Shown here: positions 38,371 to 49,615 of the stretch, piece by piece
Layout: each line of letters begins with the position of its first letter
Position numbering within the stretch: position 1 is the first letter of the stretch
From: Stenotrophomonas acidaminiphila
GTDB lineage: Bacteria; Pseudomonadota; Gammaproteobacteria; Xanthomonadales; Xanthomonadaceae
Assembly (NCBI GenBank): GCA_002951995.1
Contig: CP019797.1
Location: forward strand, 3,518,501 to 3,582,500
Direction: 5' to 3'
DNA length: 64,000 bases
Program-made: the position numbers and the translations under genes
Notes under the pieces: generated by a model
The model's database searches: none
What the model was told of the DNA's origin: nothing
The model's input: the letters and a program-made list of their open reading frames with translations, nothing else

Positions 38371-40151
38371 AGGTCGGCTCCGATGTTCAGGTACAGCTGG
38401 AACTGCGAGTCGGGGTGGTTCAGGCCATGGGCGATGTCGATGCGCACCGGCCCGACCGGCGATTTCCAGCGCACGCCCAGGCCCACGCCGGTATGCAGGT
38501 CGATGGTGTTGTCGAAGGCGCTGCCGGTATCGACGAACACCGCCGCGCCCCACGGGCCGCCACCGAAGTAATGCTCGTACTCGGCCGAACCGACCACCAG
38601 GTGCTTGGCGCCGAGCGCGTACTTGTCCGGGGCGGGCGTGCGCGGCCCCACCTCACGCCATGCGTAGCCGCGGATCGAACGGTCGCCGCCGGCGAAGTAG
38701 CGCAGGCTCGGCGGCATCGCCACCAGGTCGCTGGTCCAGGTGGTGCCAGCCTGGCCGCGCAGGATCAGGCGGTCGCTGTCGCCCAGCGGCACGTACCAGC
38801 GCAGCGTGGCGTCGGCCTGGATGAAGCTGGTGTCCGAACCGGCGCCCTCGATGCCGCCGCGCAGGGTGGCGTTGCCGCTGAAGCCGCGGCGCGGGAACGC
38901 CTTGTCGTCCACGTCCACGTAGTCGGCGGTCAACTGTGGGTACACCAGCGTCGAGTACTGGTAGACCGCGTCGGTGAACTGGTCGCCGGAGCTGTAGCGC
39001 CAGCGCTCGCGCAGTGCGTTGACCGAGGCGATGGCGGTCCAGTACTCGTTGATCTCGCCGCTGCGGCTGCCGATCAGCTTGAAATTGCGCATGTCGATGT
39101 AGCGGGTCTGCTCGTCGTAGGCGCTGACCGCGAAGGTGTACCAGCCGTCGAGCCAGCGGAACGCGGGTATCCGGTAGCTGGTGACCAGGCTCTTGCGCTT
39201 CTGCGCGTAGTCCAGCTGCGTATTGAGCTTGTGCCCGCGGCTGTTGACGTAGCGCCGCTCCACCCCGCCGCGCACACCCGGGCCGCTCTCGCTGCCGTAG
39301 CTGAGGCCGGCGGTGTAGATGGTGCGCTTGGCCAGGGTCAGGTTCACGTCCACCGGCACCTCGCCGTCGCCATAGGCGTCTTCCGGGCGCGGCTGGATGT
39401 CGATCGTGCTGAAGTAGTCCAGCTTGGTCAGCGATTCGCGCAGCCGGTCGAGCTTGCCCTCGTGCCAGTAGCTGCCCTGCTCCCAGTACACCAGCGGGTC
39501 GAACAGGCCCGGGCGGAAGTAGTCCTGGTTGAAGGTGATCCGGCCCATGTTGTAGCGGCGGCCGCTGTCCCAGCTCAGGAAGATGTCGGCCGCGTTCTGC
39601 GCGCGGGTGATCTCGACCTTGCGCTGGGTGAAGTCCGAGTCGAAGTAGCCGCGCTCGGACAGGCGCCGGGTGATGACGACCTTGCTGGCCTCGTAGGTAC
39701 TGTGGTCGAACGGCTCGCCCTCGCGCGGCTGGAAGTCCTCCAGGTCCCGCTGCAGGTAGCGGTCGCGCGCGGCCGGGCCGGTGATGACCACCTCCGACTG
39801 CCGTACCCGCACCGGCTCGCCCTTTTCGACCTCGATCACCACCCGCACGGTGTCGCCCTCGCGCGGGGCGTCCACGGTGATGGTCGGGTTGTAGTAGCCG
39901 AACGGCTCCAGCGCCTGCCGGGTCTGCCGCTCGGCCTGCGACAGCAGGTATTCCAGGCGCGATTCGCCCTGCACCTTGCCGATGGTGTCGTACAGCGACA
40001 GCGACACCTCGATGTTCTCGATGATCGCCGCGTCGTCGCCCTTGTCCAGTCCCTTGATCTGGACCTTCTCGATCGTGCCGCGGGCATGGGCGAAGGGAAC
40101 GGCGGCGAACGTCGCCAGAACAAGGGCAAATGCGGGGGTCTTGGGCAGCAT
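38367..40151 (-). CDS. tamA: TamA, outer-membrane Omp85-family protein
   Basis: 594 residues: signal peptide (AAVPFAHA), three POTRA-like domains (about 25-260, beginning IEKVQIKGLDKGDD) and a C-terminal Omp85 barrel. The barrel signatures include RYFAGGDRSIRGYAW, the conserved (F/Y)xxG(G/D)xxxRGY of lid loop L6. It also has VGLGVRWKSPVGPVRIDIAHGL near the end. It pairs with TamB, whose gene overlaps its stop by 4 bp. The ATG at 40151 places the signal peptide correctly. The gene is divergent from the TonB-dependent receptor, with 200 bp between them. Confidence 0.95.
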   Translation of the reverse strand: MLPKTPAFALVLATFAAVPFAHARGTIEKVQIKGLDKGDDAAIIENIEVSLSLYDTIGKVQGESRLEYLLSQAERQTRQALEPFGYYNPTITVDAPREGDTVRVVIEVEKGEPVRVRQSEVVITGPAARDRYLQRDLEDFQPREGEPFDHSTYEASKVVITRRLSERGYFDSDFTQRKVEITRAQNAADIFLSWDSGRRYNMGRITFNQDYFRPGLFDPLVYWEQGSYWHEGKLDRLRESLTKLDYFSTIDIQPRPEDAYGDGEVPVDVNLTLAKRTIYTAGLSYGSESGPGVRGGVERRYVNSRGHKLNTQLDYAQKRKSLVTSYRIPAFRWLDGWYTFAVSAYDEQTRYIDMRNFKLIGSRSGEINEYWTAIASVNALRERWRYSSGDQFTDAVYQYSTLVYPQLTADYVDVDDKAFPRRGFSGNATLRGGIEGAGSDTSFIQADATLRWYVPLGDSDRLILRGQAGTTWTSDLVAMPPSLRYFAGGDRSIRGYAWREVGPRTPAPDKYALGAKHLVVGSAEYEHYFGGGPWGAAVFVDTGSAFDNTIDLHTGVGLGVRWKSPVGPVRIDIAHGLNHPDSQFQLYLNIGADL

Positions 40152-40351
40152 AGCGACAGCATACCGGGCGCTTGTGAAGGCCGGAATCATCACGGCGATT
40201 TCATCTGGACGGTTAAATTATCGTGAACGCATCCAGCCACTCCGGTCATGCATGCGTCGTCGCGGCACCGCCGCGGGCGAGCCCGCTCATGGAAGAGCAC
40301 CGGTCCGACTGGGTTCCACCGTCCACCCGCCCCGAGCCAGGAATCCATCCG

Positions 40352-43126
40352 ATGAAACGCCAGCTGCTGAGCGCCGCGATCTGCGCCGCCATCACCGCCT
40401 ATTCGCCACTGTCCTTCGCCCAGTCCGACGACAGCGGCGACAAGAAGGGCGTCGAGACCCTCGACCGCATCACCGTCACCGGCTCGCTGATCCCGCAGGT
40501 CCAGGTGGAAACCGCCACCCCGATCACCTCGATCAGCGCGCAGGACATCCAGAAGCAGGGCTTCAAGGACGTCTACGAGGTGCTGCGCTCGCAGCCGCTG
40601 GCCACCGGTGCGGTGCAGGACAGCCAGTTCTCCGGCGGCTTCACCCCCGGCGCCAAGCCGATCAGCCTGCTGGGCCTGGATCCGGGCTTCACCCTGGTCC
40701 TGATCGACGGCCGCCCCATGGCCGATTACCCGCTGCTCTACAACGGCCAGAGCAATTTCGTCGATCTGGCCAGCATCCCCACCTCGATGGTCGAGCGGAT
40801 CGACATCGCCCCCGGCAACCAGTCGTCGATCTACGGCTCCAGCGCCATCGCCGGCGTGGTCAACATCATCCTGAAGAAGCGGCTGGACGGCACCCAGATG
40901 AGCTTCCGCATGGGCAGCTACGACGGCGGCGGCGGCGGCAACCAGCGCTTCCAGCTGACCAGTGGCCACAGCTGGGACAAGCTGGACCTGACCGCCGGCC
41001 TGCAGCTGAGCAACCAGGACCCGATCTACGGCTTCAACCGCAAGGATTTCGACTCCACCAACGACAATCCCAACCCGGCCGCGCGCTATGGCAGCCGCAC
41101 CTTCGTCCACAACGCCAGCAATGGCGCGTACATCGATCCGGGCGCCGCTGCCTGCGCGCCCCTATCCGGCCTGTTCGGCGGCACCACCATCTATGACACC
41201 CGCCCCGGGCGCGGCAACTACTGCGGCAGCCGCTACGAGCCGGGGTATTCGACCATCCTCAACAAGGAACGCAGCGCATCGGGCTACGCCAACCTGAACT
41301 ATGCGCTCAACGACAGCACCGACCTCTACGCCACCGTGCTGCTCAACCGCACCAAGAACGAGAGCAACTCCGGTTCGCGCTTCTGGCAGCCGTCGATCGA
41401 TACCAGCGGCTACATCTTCAACAACCTCACCGGCGACCTGGAAAGCTACCAGCGCATCTTCTCGCCGGAGGAAACCGGGGACCGCGATTTCAACAACGAG
41501 CGCCAGACCGCCGATTCCTACAACGTCGCGCTGGGCATCAAGGGCACCGTGGGCCAGTCCAACTGGGACTACAACGCCTACTACGCGCGCTCGGAGTACC
41601 ACATCGACAGCCGCCAGTGGTGGCCGTTGAAGGACAAGATGGAAGACTTCTTCCGTGAGCACTTCCTGGGGCCGCAGCTGGGCGACTATTACGGCTACCC
41701 GATCTACGAGCCCAACGATGCCGGCTTCTACAAGCCGCTGACGCCGGAACAGTACCGCAGCTTCCAGGGCGAGATCCGCACCAAGTCCAAGACCTGGACG
41801 CAGAATGTCAACCTGCAGTTCACCAACACCTCGCTGTTCTCGCTGCCGGCCGGCGACGTCGGCTTCGCCGGCGTGCTGCAGGCCGGCCAGCAGTCGTGGA
41901 GCAACCCCACTGACCCGCGCGTGGTCAACGACCAGTTCTGGGGCCTGAGCGGCACCCAGGGCGCGGGCAAGCGCGACAACTGGGCCGCGGCGGTGGAACT
42001 GCGCGTGCCGATCTTCAGCCGCCTCACCGCCAGCCTGTCCGGCCGCTACGACGATTACAAGAACAAGGGCGGTGGCAGCGATTCGCGCGCGACGTGGAAG
42101 GCGGCGCTGGAGTTCCGGCCGCTGGATTCGCTGCTGTTGCGCGCCAACTACGCCACCGCGTTCAAGTCGCCGGACATGGCCTACGTGTTCGCGGGCGACA
42201 GCGGCTTCTACACCTTCGTGCCCGACTATTACCGTTGCGCCACCGAGGAACCTGGCGTGCCGATCAGCCAGTGCTCCTACAACGACGAACAGGTACGCGG
42301 CTCGCGCGCGGGCAACCCCGACCTGAAGTCGATCACCGCCAAGTCGTGGGGCGGCGGCGTGGTGTGGTCGCCCAATGCGCAGTTCACCGTCAGCGCCGAC
42401 TACTACCGCATCAAGATCGACAACAAGGTCGCCGATCTCGACCTGGACCTGCTGCTGCGCAACGAGGCGGCCTGCCGCCAGGGCCAGCTGGACGCCAGCT
42501 CGCCCACCTGCGTCGATGCCCTGCAGCGCATCGGCCGCGCCGGGCCCAACGCGCCGCAGCCGAACCAGATCAACACGGTGGCGGTGAACCCGATCAACGT
42601 CGCCAAGGAGGACGTCAGCGGCATCACCGCCAACATGGACTACCGCTGGGCCACCGATGCGTGGGGCAGCTTCATGCTGGGCGCGCGCTACAACGTCACC
42701 CTCAAGCATGAGAGCCAGCAGTATCCGGAAGACCCGGTGATCGACCTGCTGCGCGATCCGTACTATTCGTCCGAGTTCAAGAACATCTTCAGCGGCACCG
42801 TGGGCTGGCAGATGGGCGACTGGACCACCACCCTGTACGGCATCCGCTACGGGCGCACGCCAAACTTCGCCGCGCAGGACAGCACCCAAGGCTATGCCGC
42901 CAACAACGCCGGCCGGGTCAAGGCGTGGACCACCTTCAACCTGACCGTCGACTACGCGGTGACCGACGACGTTTCGCTGAGCCTGACCGCCAACAACCTG
43001 ACCGGCGAACGGCCGCCACGCGACCGTACCTACACCAGCTATCCGTACTACAACATCTTCAACTACAACGGCTACGGCCGCTCCTACATGCTCGAGGTGA
43101 ACTGGCGTTTCGGGCGCAGCCAGTAA
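40352..43126 (+). CDS. TonB-dependent outer-membrane receptor
   Basis: 924 residues with a signal peptide (SPLSFAQ, about residue 23), a TonB-box-like segment (LDRITVTGS), a plug domain (ITSISAQDIQKQGFKDVYEVL; PGNQSSIYGSSAIAGVVNIIL) and a 22-strand barrel region ending LTANNLTGERPP and VNWRFGRSQ. It imports an unknown ligand using TonB energy. AGGAA lies upstream of the ATG at 40352. No transporter or enzyme cassette sits beside it that would reveal the substrate. The convergent neighbour is a TPR-sulfotransferase, a pairing often seen in xanthomonads. Confidence 0.92.
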   Translation: MKRQLLSAAICAAITAYSPLSFAQSDDSGDKKGVETLDRITVTGSLIPQVQVETATPITSISAQDIQKQGFKDVYEVLRSQPLATGAVQDSQFSGGFTPGAKPISLLGLDPGFTLVLIDGRPMADYPLLYNGQSNFVDLASIPTSMVERIDIAPGNQSSIYGSSAIAGVVNIILKKRLDGTQMSFRMGSYDGGGGGNQRFQLTSGHSWDKLDLTAGLQLSNQDPIYGFNRKDFDSTNDNPNPAARYGSRTFVHNASNGAYIDPGAAACAPLSGLFGGTTIYDTRPGRGNYCGSRYEPGYSTILNKERSASGYANLNYALNDSTDLYATVLLNRTKNESNSGSRFWQPSIDTSGYIFNNLTGDLESYQRIFSPEETGDRDFNNERQTADSYNVALGIKGTVGQSNWDYNAYYARSEYHIDSRQWWPLKDKMEDFFREHFLGPQLGDYYGYPIYEPNDAGFYKPLTPEQYRSFQGEIRTKSKTWTQNVNLQFTNTSLFSLPAGDVGFAGVLQAGQQSWSNPTDPRVVNDQFWGLSGTQGAGKRDNWAAAVELRVPIFSRLTASLSGRYDDYKNKGGGSDSRATWKAALEFRPLDSLLLRANYATAFKSPDMAYVFAGDSGFYTFVPDYYRCATEEPGVPISQCSYNDEQVRGSRAGNPDLKSITAKSWGGGVVWSPNAQFTVSADYYRIKIDNKVADLDLDLLLRNEAACRQGQLDASSPTCVDALQRIGRAGPNAPQPNQINTVAVNPINVAKEDVSGITANMDYRWATDAWGSFMLGARYNVTLKHESQQYPEDPVIDLLRDPYYSSEFKNIFSGTVGWQMGDWTTTLYGIRYGRTPNFAAQDSTQGYAANNAGRVKAWTTFNLTVDYAVTDDVSLSLTANNLTGERPPRDRTYTSYPYYNIFNYNGYGRSYMLEVNWRFGRSQ

Positions 43127-43147
43127 TCCGCGCGGCCAGGGGAACGA

Positions 43148-43178
43148 ACAGGGGCGGCCATGGCCGCCCCTGTTTTTT
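43148..43178 (+). terminator. Rho-independent terminator after the TonB-dependent receptor
   Basis: A perfect 26-bp palindrome centred on GGCCATGGCC (43148-43173) followed by six T. It ends the receptor gene and abuts the stop codon of the convergent sulfotransferase gene. Confidence 0.9.
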
Positions 43179-44740
43179 CATTCCGCCGCCTGCAGGCGCC
43201 CGCGCAGCGGCGCGAGCCGGTCGGCGTAACGCCGCCACTCCTCGACATTGCGCGCATGCACGGGCTCGCGCACCTGCACGCTGCTCAGCGTGGCGGTGGC
43301 CGCGGCGTTGCGGGTCAGGTCGCTGGCACCCTGCTCGGGGGCCAGCCCGCAGCGGGCCAGCACCTGCGCCAGCGCGGCGTCGGGATCGCGCACCATCGCT
43401 TCGTAGTCGATCTCCAGCACCCGCCCGGGCAGGTGCCGCTGCCAGGCGCGCATCAGCTGCGCGTGGGCGTGGTGGTGGGCGGCCAGCGCATCCAGGTCGT
43501 AGCTGTAGCCGTAGGAGTCGCCGAACATCGCCCGGTAGTTGGAGAAGCACACCGCCATCGGGTCGCGGCGCACGTACACGATCAGCGCCTGCGGCAGCGC
43601 GCGGGCAATGGGCCCGGCCAGCAGGTAGTTGGGCGGCAGCTTGTCGATGAAGCGGCGCTGGCCCTGCAGCCGCCAGCGCACCTGGCGCAGGTAGCCCCGG
43701 CCGATGCCGCGGTAATCCAGTGTCGCCAGCGCCTGCAGCAGCGGCGGGTCCAGCAGCGCGCGCCCGGCCTGGTCGGCGGCCCAGCGCAGCTGCTGGGCGA
43801 AATCGCCGAGTTCGCCGGCCGCGGCCACCTGCGAATGGTTGCCGAGCATGCGCTCCAGCACCGTGGTGCCCGAGCGCGGCATGCCGACGATGAAGATCGG
43901 CTGGGCGCCGCCGTCGGCCTCGGCACCATCGGCCGCGGCGAAGACACCGTCGGCCGCGAGCCGCGCCATGGCCGCGTGCTGGGCGGCATCGGCCAACGGG
44001 TCGTGGCGCAGCCGCCGCCACATCACCGCGTTGCCCTGGCGCAGCGCTTCCCAGGCGCCGTCGAGATCGCCCAGGTCCTCCAGTTCCTTGTACAGCGCGA
44101 ACCACAACGCCGCCGCGTCCTCGCCGTCGGCCGCCACCGCCTGCAACTGCCGGCGCAGTGCGTCGACATGGTGTTCGCCGGCGTCCCAGCGGCGCAGGCG
44201 CGCACGCGTCAGCGCGGCGCGGCCATGGCCCGGGCGCAGCTGCAGGCAGCGCGCCAGCGCCTGCCCGGCCGCCTCCAGCTCACCGTTGAACTGCAGCTGC
44301 ACGCCAAGGAAGTAGTGGAAGTCGGCGTTGTCGAAACCGGCCGCGGCGGCGCGCCGCATCAGCCGCAGCGCGTCGGCGTGCAGGCCCAGCGACTGCAGCA
44401 CGTGGGCCAGCGCCGCCAGGGTGGACGCATCGTCGCAGCGCGCCACGCAGGCCTGCCGCATCAGCGTGGCCACGGCTTCGCTGTCGCCCACCCGCAGCAG
44501 CGCCTGCGCCACCCGCAGCAGCAGCGCGGGATCGTCATACACCTGTGTGGCAGCCTGCTGCAGCTGCTGCACGGCCTCGCGCACGCGCCCCTGGGCCAGC
44601 ACGGTGCCGGCCAGCATCACCCGCGCGTAGGCGTGCGCGGGCTGCCGCTCCAGCACCGCCAGCAGGTGCCGGCGCGCCTCCGGCATGTCACGACGGGCCA
44701 GGGCGGCCTGCGCGGACTGCCAGGAGGCGGCCACGTCCAT
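43178..44740 (-). CDS. TPR-containing sulfotransferase family protein
   Basis: 520 residues: an N-terminal TPR-like helical array (about 1-250) and a sulfotransferase domain (about 265-510). The PAPS 5'-phosphosulfate loop is IFIVGMPRSGTTVLERML; the 3'-phosphate site is YVRRDPMAVCFSNYRAMF. It transfers sulfate from PAPS to an unknown acceptor, probably in the cytoplasm since no signal peptide is visible. It starts 3 bp after the glyS stop on the same strand, so it is likely read from the glyQS promoter. It is convergent with the TonB-dependent receptor. Confidence 0.9.
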   Translation of the reverse strand: MDVAASWQSAQAALARRDMPEARRHLLAVLERQPAHAYARVMLAGTVLAQGRVREAVQQLQQAATQVYDDPALLLRVAQALLRVGDSEAVATLMRQACVARCDDASTLAALAHVLQSLGLHADALRLMRRAAAAGFDNADFHYFLGVQLQFNGELEAAGQALARCLQLRPGHGRAALTRARLRRWDAGEHHVDALRRQLQAVAADGEDAAALWFALYKELEDLGDLDGAWEALRQGNAVMWRRLRHDPLADAAQHAAMARLAADGVFAAADGAEADGGAQPIFIVGMPRSGTTVLERMLGNHSQVAAAGELGDFAQQLRWAADQAGRALLDPPLLQALATLDYRGIGRGYLRQVRWRLQGQRRFIDKLPPNYLLAGPIARALPQALIVYVRRDPMAVCFSNYRAMFGDSYGYSYDLDALAAHHHAHAQLMRAWQRHLPGRVLEIDYEAMVRDPDAALAQVLARCGLAPEQGASDLTRNAAATATLSSVQVREPVHARNVEEWRRYADRLAPLRGRLQAAE

Positions 44741-44743
44741 GCG

Positions 44744-46812
44744 TCAGCCGGACAGGTGCTCGATCGCCGCGACGCTGCCCAGGCGGTCGCCCAGGGTGCG
44801 CAGCAGCGCCAGGCGGTTGCCACGCAGCGCCGGGTCCTCGGCGTTGACCATGACCCCGTCGAAGAACGCATCGACCTGCGGCCGCAGCCGCGCCAGCCGG
44901 CCCAGCACGCTGACGTAGTCCTTCTGCGCCAGTGCCGCGCCGGTGTCGTCGATTGCGGCGACCACCGCCTCGGCCAGTTCGCTCTCGGCCGGCTCGCGCA
45001 GCAGCGCCGGGTCGATCGTGCCGGGGATGTCGCCCTCGGCCTTGCGCAGGATGTTGCGGATGCGCTTGTTGGCCGCGGCCAACGCCTCGGCTTCCGGCAG
45101 CTGGGCGAAGGTGCCGATGGCGTCGATGCGGCGGTCGAAGTCGTACAGCGAGGCCGGCTTCAGCTCGGCCACGGCGTTGAAGTGCGTGGCCGGCACGCCC
45201 CTGTCGGCGTAGTAGCCCTTAAGGCGGTCGAGGATGAAGTCATAGAGCTCGCCCGCGTCGGCCTGCACCCCGCGCCCGGCCAGGCCGGCGTTGGCGGCGG
45301 CCAGCAGCGCCGGCAGATCCAGATCGAACCCCGACTCGATGATCGTGCGCGCCAGGCCCAGCGCATTGCGGCGCAGCGCGAACGGGTCCTTGTTGCCGGT
45401 CGGCTTCAGCCCCGCGGCGAAGCCACCGGCCAGGGTGTCCAGGCGCTCGGCGATCGCCAGCACCTTGCCCAGCGGCGAGGCGGCGATGTCGTCGGCGGCG
45501 AAGCGCGGCTGGTAGGCCTCGTCGATGGCCAGTGCGACCGCGGGCGATTCGCCACCGGCCACGGCGTAGTGGCGGCCGGCGATGCCCTGCAGTTCCGGGA
45601 ACTCGCCCACCATGCGCGACTGCAGGTCGTTCTTGGCCAGCTCGGCGGCACGCCTGGCCTGCACCGGGTCGGCGCCCACCTGCGGCGCGATCACCTGCGC
45701 CAGCGCGCCGACCCGCTGCACCTTGTCGGCCACCGTGCCCAGCTTGGCCTGGTAGGTGACGCTCTTCAGGCCTTCGCCCATCGCCGCCAGGCCCTGCTTG
45801 AGGTCCTCGTCGAAGAAGAACTTGGCGTCGGAGAAGCGCGGGCGGATCACCCGCTCGTAGCCCTTGGCCACCTCGGCCACGTCCTTCGATTCGATGTTGG
45901 CGATGCCGATGAACTTCTCGGTCAGCCTGCCGGCGGCATCCAGCACCGGGAAGAACTTCTGGTTGATCTCCATCGTTTCGATCAGCGCTTCCTGCGGCAC
46001 CGCCAGGAACTCGCGCTCGAAGCTGCACAGCACCGCCGACGGCCATTCGACCAGGTTGACCACCTGCTCCAGGTTGTCGTCGGTGATGCGCGCCACCCCG
46101 CCGGCCTGCGCCGCGGCGGCGTTGACCTCGTGCACGATGCGCTCGCGGCGCGCGTCGGCGTCGACCAGCACGCAGGCCGCCTTCAGCGATTCGACGTAAT
46201 CGGACGGGTGGCTCAGCCACACCTGCTTGTCGGCCATGAAGCGGTGGCCGCGGCTGAAGCGGTCGGACTTCAGGCCGAGCAGCTCGGCGTCGACCACGTC
46301 GTTGCCGTGCAGCAGCACCAGCCAGTGCACCGGGCGGGCGAAGGCGTATTCGTGCGCGCCCCAGCGCATCGGCTTGGGGATCGGCATCGCGGCGATGGCC
46401 TCGCGCACGATCTCCGGCAGCAGCGTGGCGGTCTTCGCGCCCGGCGTCACCGAGCGCAGCACGAAGCGTTCGCCCTTCGCGTCGGTGGTGCGCTCCAGCG
46501 CGGTCCAGTCGATGCCGGCCTTGGCGGCGAAGCCCTGCAGCGCCTTGGTCGGTTCGCCATTGGCGTCCAGCGCGATGTTCAGGTACGGGCCGAATACTTC
46601 CGAGTGCTGCTCGGGCTGTTCGGTTTCCACGCCCGGCAGCAGCACCGCCAGGCGGCGCGGGGTGGACAGCGGCTTGGCGTCGTCGCGCTCGAAGGCGATG
46701 CCGCGCCGGGCCAGCCCGTCGATCACGCCGTCGAAGAACGCCTGCGCCAGGCCCGGCAGCGCCTTGACCGGCAGCTCCTCCACGCCCAGTTCGATCAGCA
46801 GCGGCTGCATGC

Positions 46813-46816
<4 letters not shown>
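44744..46816 (-). CDS. glyS: Glycyl-tRNA synthetase beta subunit
   Basis: 690 residues, the usual length. The protein begins [16 protein letters not shown] and includes the conserved block [11 protein letters not shown] and the C-terminal helical anticodon-binding region ([21 protein letters not shown]). With GlyQ it forms the alpha2-beta2 enzyme that charges tRNA-Gly. Its ATG overlaps the glyQ stop (ATGA), indicating translational coupling. Confidence 0.97.
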
Positions 46817-47724
<908 letters not shown>

Positions 47725-47753
47725 GCTGCCTGGGCCGTACGGATGGGTGCGCT

Positions 47754-47759
47754 AGTATA
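47754..47759 (-). promoter_or_regulatory. Candidate -10 element of the glyQS promoter
   Basis: TATACT on the reverse strand, about 30 bp before the glyQ ATG, which would give a leader of about 22 bases. The -35 region is GC-rich and does not show a recognisable hexamer, so this is tentative. Confidence 0.35.
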
Positions 47760-47800
47760 GCGAGCGACCGCGCGGCGGCCGCGCCAGCAAGGAGTTTCAG

Positions 47801-49615
47801 GTGGAACACACGGCCGCATCGAGCGTCCCGACCCCGCCATCCCCGGTGGCCATCGCCCCCGGCCGGCTGCAGTTCGCCAACATCGCCGCGGCGGTGCTGG
47901 GCGACGGCCTGGTGGCCGCGCACGACCAGGAGCGCATCCGCTTCTCCGCGCAGGGCGCGCGCAACGCCAGCGAGGTGCACCCGCTGGTGCTGCTGGCCAA
48001 CCTCAAGCTGGCCGCGGCGCCCCCGGCTTCCGGCGAACTCGGGCTGGAGCGGCTGACCGAGTGGCTGGCCGGCCGCACCGGGGTCCGCTACCTGCGCATC
48101 GACCCGACCCGGGTGGACGTGGCCAACGCCACCGCCGTGGTCTCGCACGCCTATGCCCGGCGCCACCGGATCCTGCCGCTGGCGATGGACGCCGAACGGG
48201 TGCTGGTGGCCACCAGCGAGCCGATGGCGCGCGACTGGATACCCGACCTGCAGCACCTGACCCGGCGCCGGATCGAGATCGTGCTGGTCAACCCGCTGGA
48301 CCTGCACCGCTACTCGATGGAGTTCTTCGGCGTCACCCGCTCGGTGCGCAGTGCCCGCAGCGACGCGCGCGGCGACGGCAGCAGCCTGCCCAGCTTCGAG
48401 CAGCTGGTGGAACTGGGCCGCGCCGGCGACGTCAACGCCGACGACCACCACGTGGTCAGCATCGTCGACTGGCTGCTGCAGTACGCCTACGAGCAGCGCG
48501 CCAGCGACATCCACCTGGAACCGCGCCGCGACATGGGCCGGGTGCGGTTCCGCATCGACGGCGTGCTGCACAAGGTGTTCGAGCTGCCGCCGGCGGTGAT
48601 GACCGCCGTGGTCAGCCGCATCAAGGTGCTCGGGCGCATGGACCTGGCCGAGCGCCGGCGCCCGCAGGACGGCCGCATCAAGACCCGCTCCCCGGGCGGG
48701 CGCGAGGTCGAGATGCGCCTGTCGACCATGCCCACCGCGTTCGGCGAGAAGTGCGTGATGCGCATCTTCGACCCGGACGCGGCGTTCAAGAGCATCGAGC
48801 AGCTGGGCTTCAGCCCGGAGGAGGCCGCCGGCTGGAACGAGCTGGTCGCCCGCCCGCACGGCATCGTGCTGGTCACCGGCCCGACCGGCTCGGGCAAGAC
48901 CACCACCCTGTACTCCACGCTCAAGCGGCTGGCCACGCCGGACGTCAACGTGTGCACGGTGGAGGACCCGATCGAGATGATCGCGCCCGAGTTCAACCAG
49001 ATGCAGGTGCAGACCAACATCGACCTGGACTTCGCCAGCGGCGTGCGCACCCTGCTGCGCCAGGACCCGGACATCATCATGATCGGCGAGATCCGCGACC
49101 TGGAGACCGCGCAGATGGCGGTGCAGGCCTCGCTGACCGGCCACCTGGTGCTGTCCACCCTGCACACCAACGACGCCCCCTCGGCCATCACCCGCCTGCT
49201 CGACCTGGGCGTACCGCACTACTTGATCGCCTCCACCGTCAACGGCGTGCTGGCGCAGCGGCTGGTGCGCACGCTGTGCCCGCACTGCAAGCGCGCCGAC
49301 GTGCTCGACGACGAGGACTGGGCACCGCTGCGTGATGGCAATGAGGCATTACCTGATGCCATCCACGCCTGTGCGCCGGTGGGTTGCCTGGAGTGCCGGC
49401 GCACCGGCTACCTGGGCCGGATCGGCCTGTATGAGCTGCTGCCACTGGGCCCGCGGCTGCGTTCGCTGATCCGCGCGGACATGGACCTGGCCGGTTTCAG
49501 CCATGCCGCGCGCGCCGAGGGGCTGCGCACGCTGCGCCGGACCGGGCTTGAAAAGGTGGCGCAGGGGCTGACTACAATCGAGGAAGTCCTGTCGGTCCTG
49601 CCCCCAGCGGAATGA
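47801..49615 (+). CDS. GspE/PilB-type secretion or pilus ATPase
   Basis: 604 residues. N-terminal T2SSE/MshE-like domain (about 40-170), then the RecA-like ATPase: Walker A GPTGSGKTTTLYS (about 360), an Asp box (TVEDPIE), Walker B LRQDPDIIMIGEIRD (about 420), a His box (STLHTNDA) and a zinc site formed by CPHC (about 492) and CLEC (about 528). It would power a type II secretion or type IV pilus-like machine at the inner membrane, but no other component of such a machine is in the window. The GTG at 47801 is chosen for AAGGAG upstream. The amidotransferase gene starts within its stop codon. Confidence 0.92.
   Translation: MEHTAASSVPTPPSPVAIAPGRLQFANIAAAVLGDGLVAAHDQERIRFSAQGARNASEVHPLVLLANLKLAAAPPASGELGLERLTEWLAGRTGVRYLRIDPTRVDVANATAVVSHAYARRHRILPLAMDAERVLVATSEPMARDWIPDLQHLTRRRIEIVLVNPLDLHRYSMEFFGVTRSVRSARSDARGDGSSLPSFEQLVELGRAGDVNADDHHVVSIVDWLLQYAYEQRASDIHLEPRRDMGRVRFRIDGVLHKVFELPPAVMTAVVSRIKVLGRMDLAERRRPQDGRIKTRSPGGREVEMRLSTMPTAFGEKCVMRIFDPDAAFKSIEQLGFSPEEAAGWNELVARPHGIVLVTGPTGSGKTTTLYSTLKRLATPDVNVCTVEDPIEMIAPEFNQMQVQTNIDLDFASGVRTLLRQDPDIIMIGEIRDLETAQMAVQASLTGHLVLSTLHTNDAPSAITRLLDLGVPHYLIASTVNGVLAQRLVRTLCPHCKRADVLDDEDWAPLRDGNEALPDAIHACAPVGCLECRRTGYLGRIGLYELLPLGPRLRSLIRADMDLAGFSHAARAEGLRTLRRTGLEKVAQGLTTIEEVLSVLPPAE

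Noticed and set aside
34990..38571. A 1,193-codon forward frame opposite tamB
   Set aside because: Antisense shadow: it is Gln/His/Arg-rich without motifs, while tamB on the other strand is clear.
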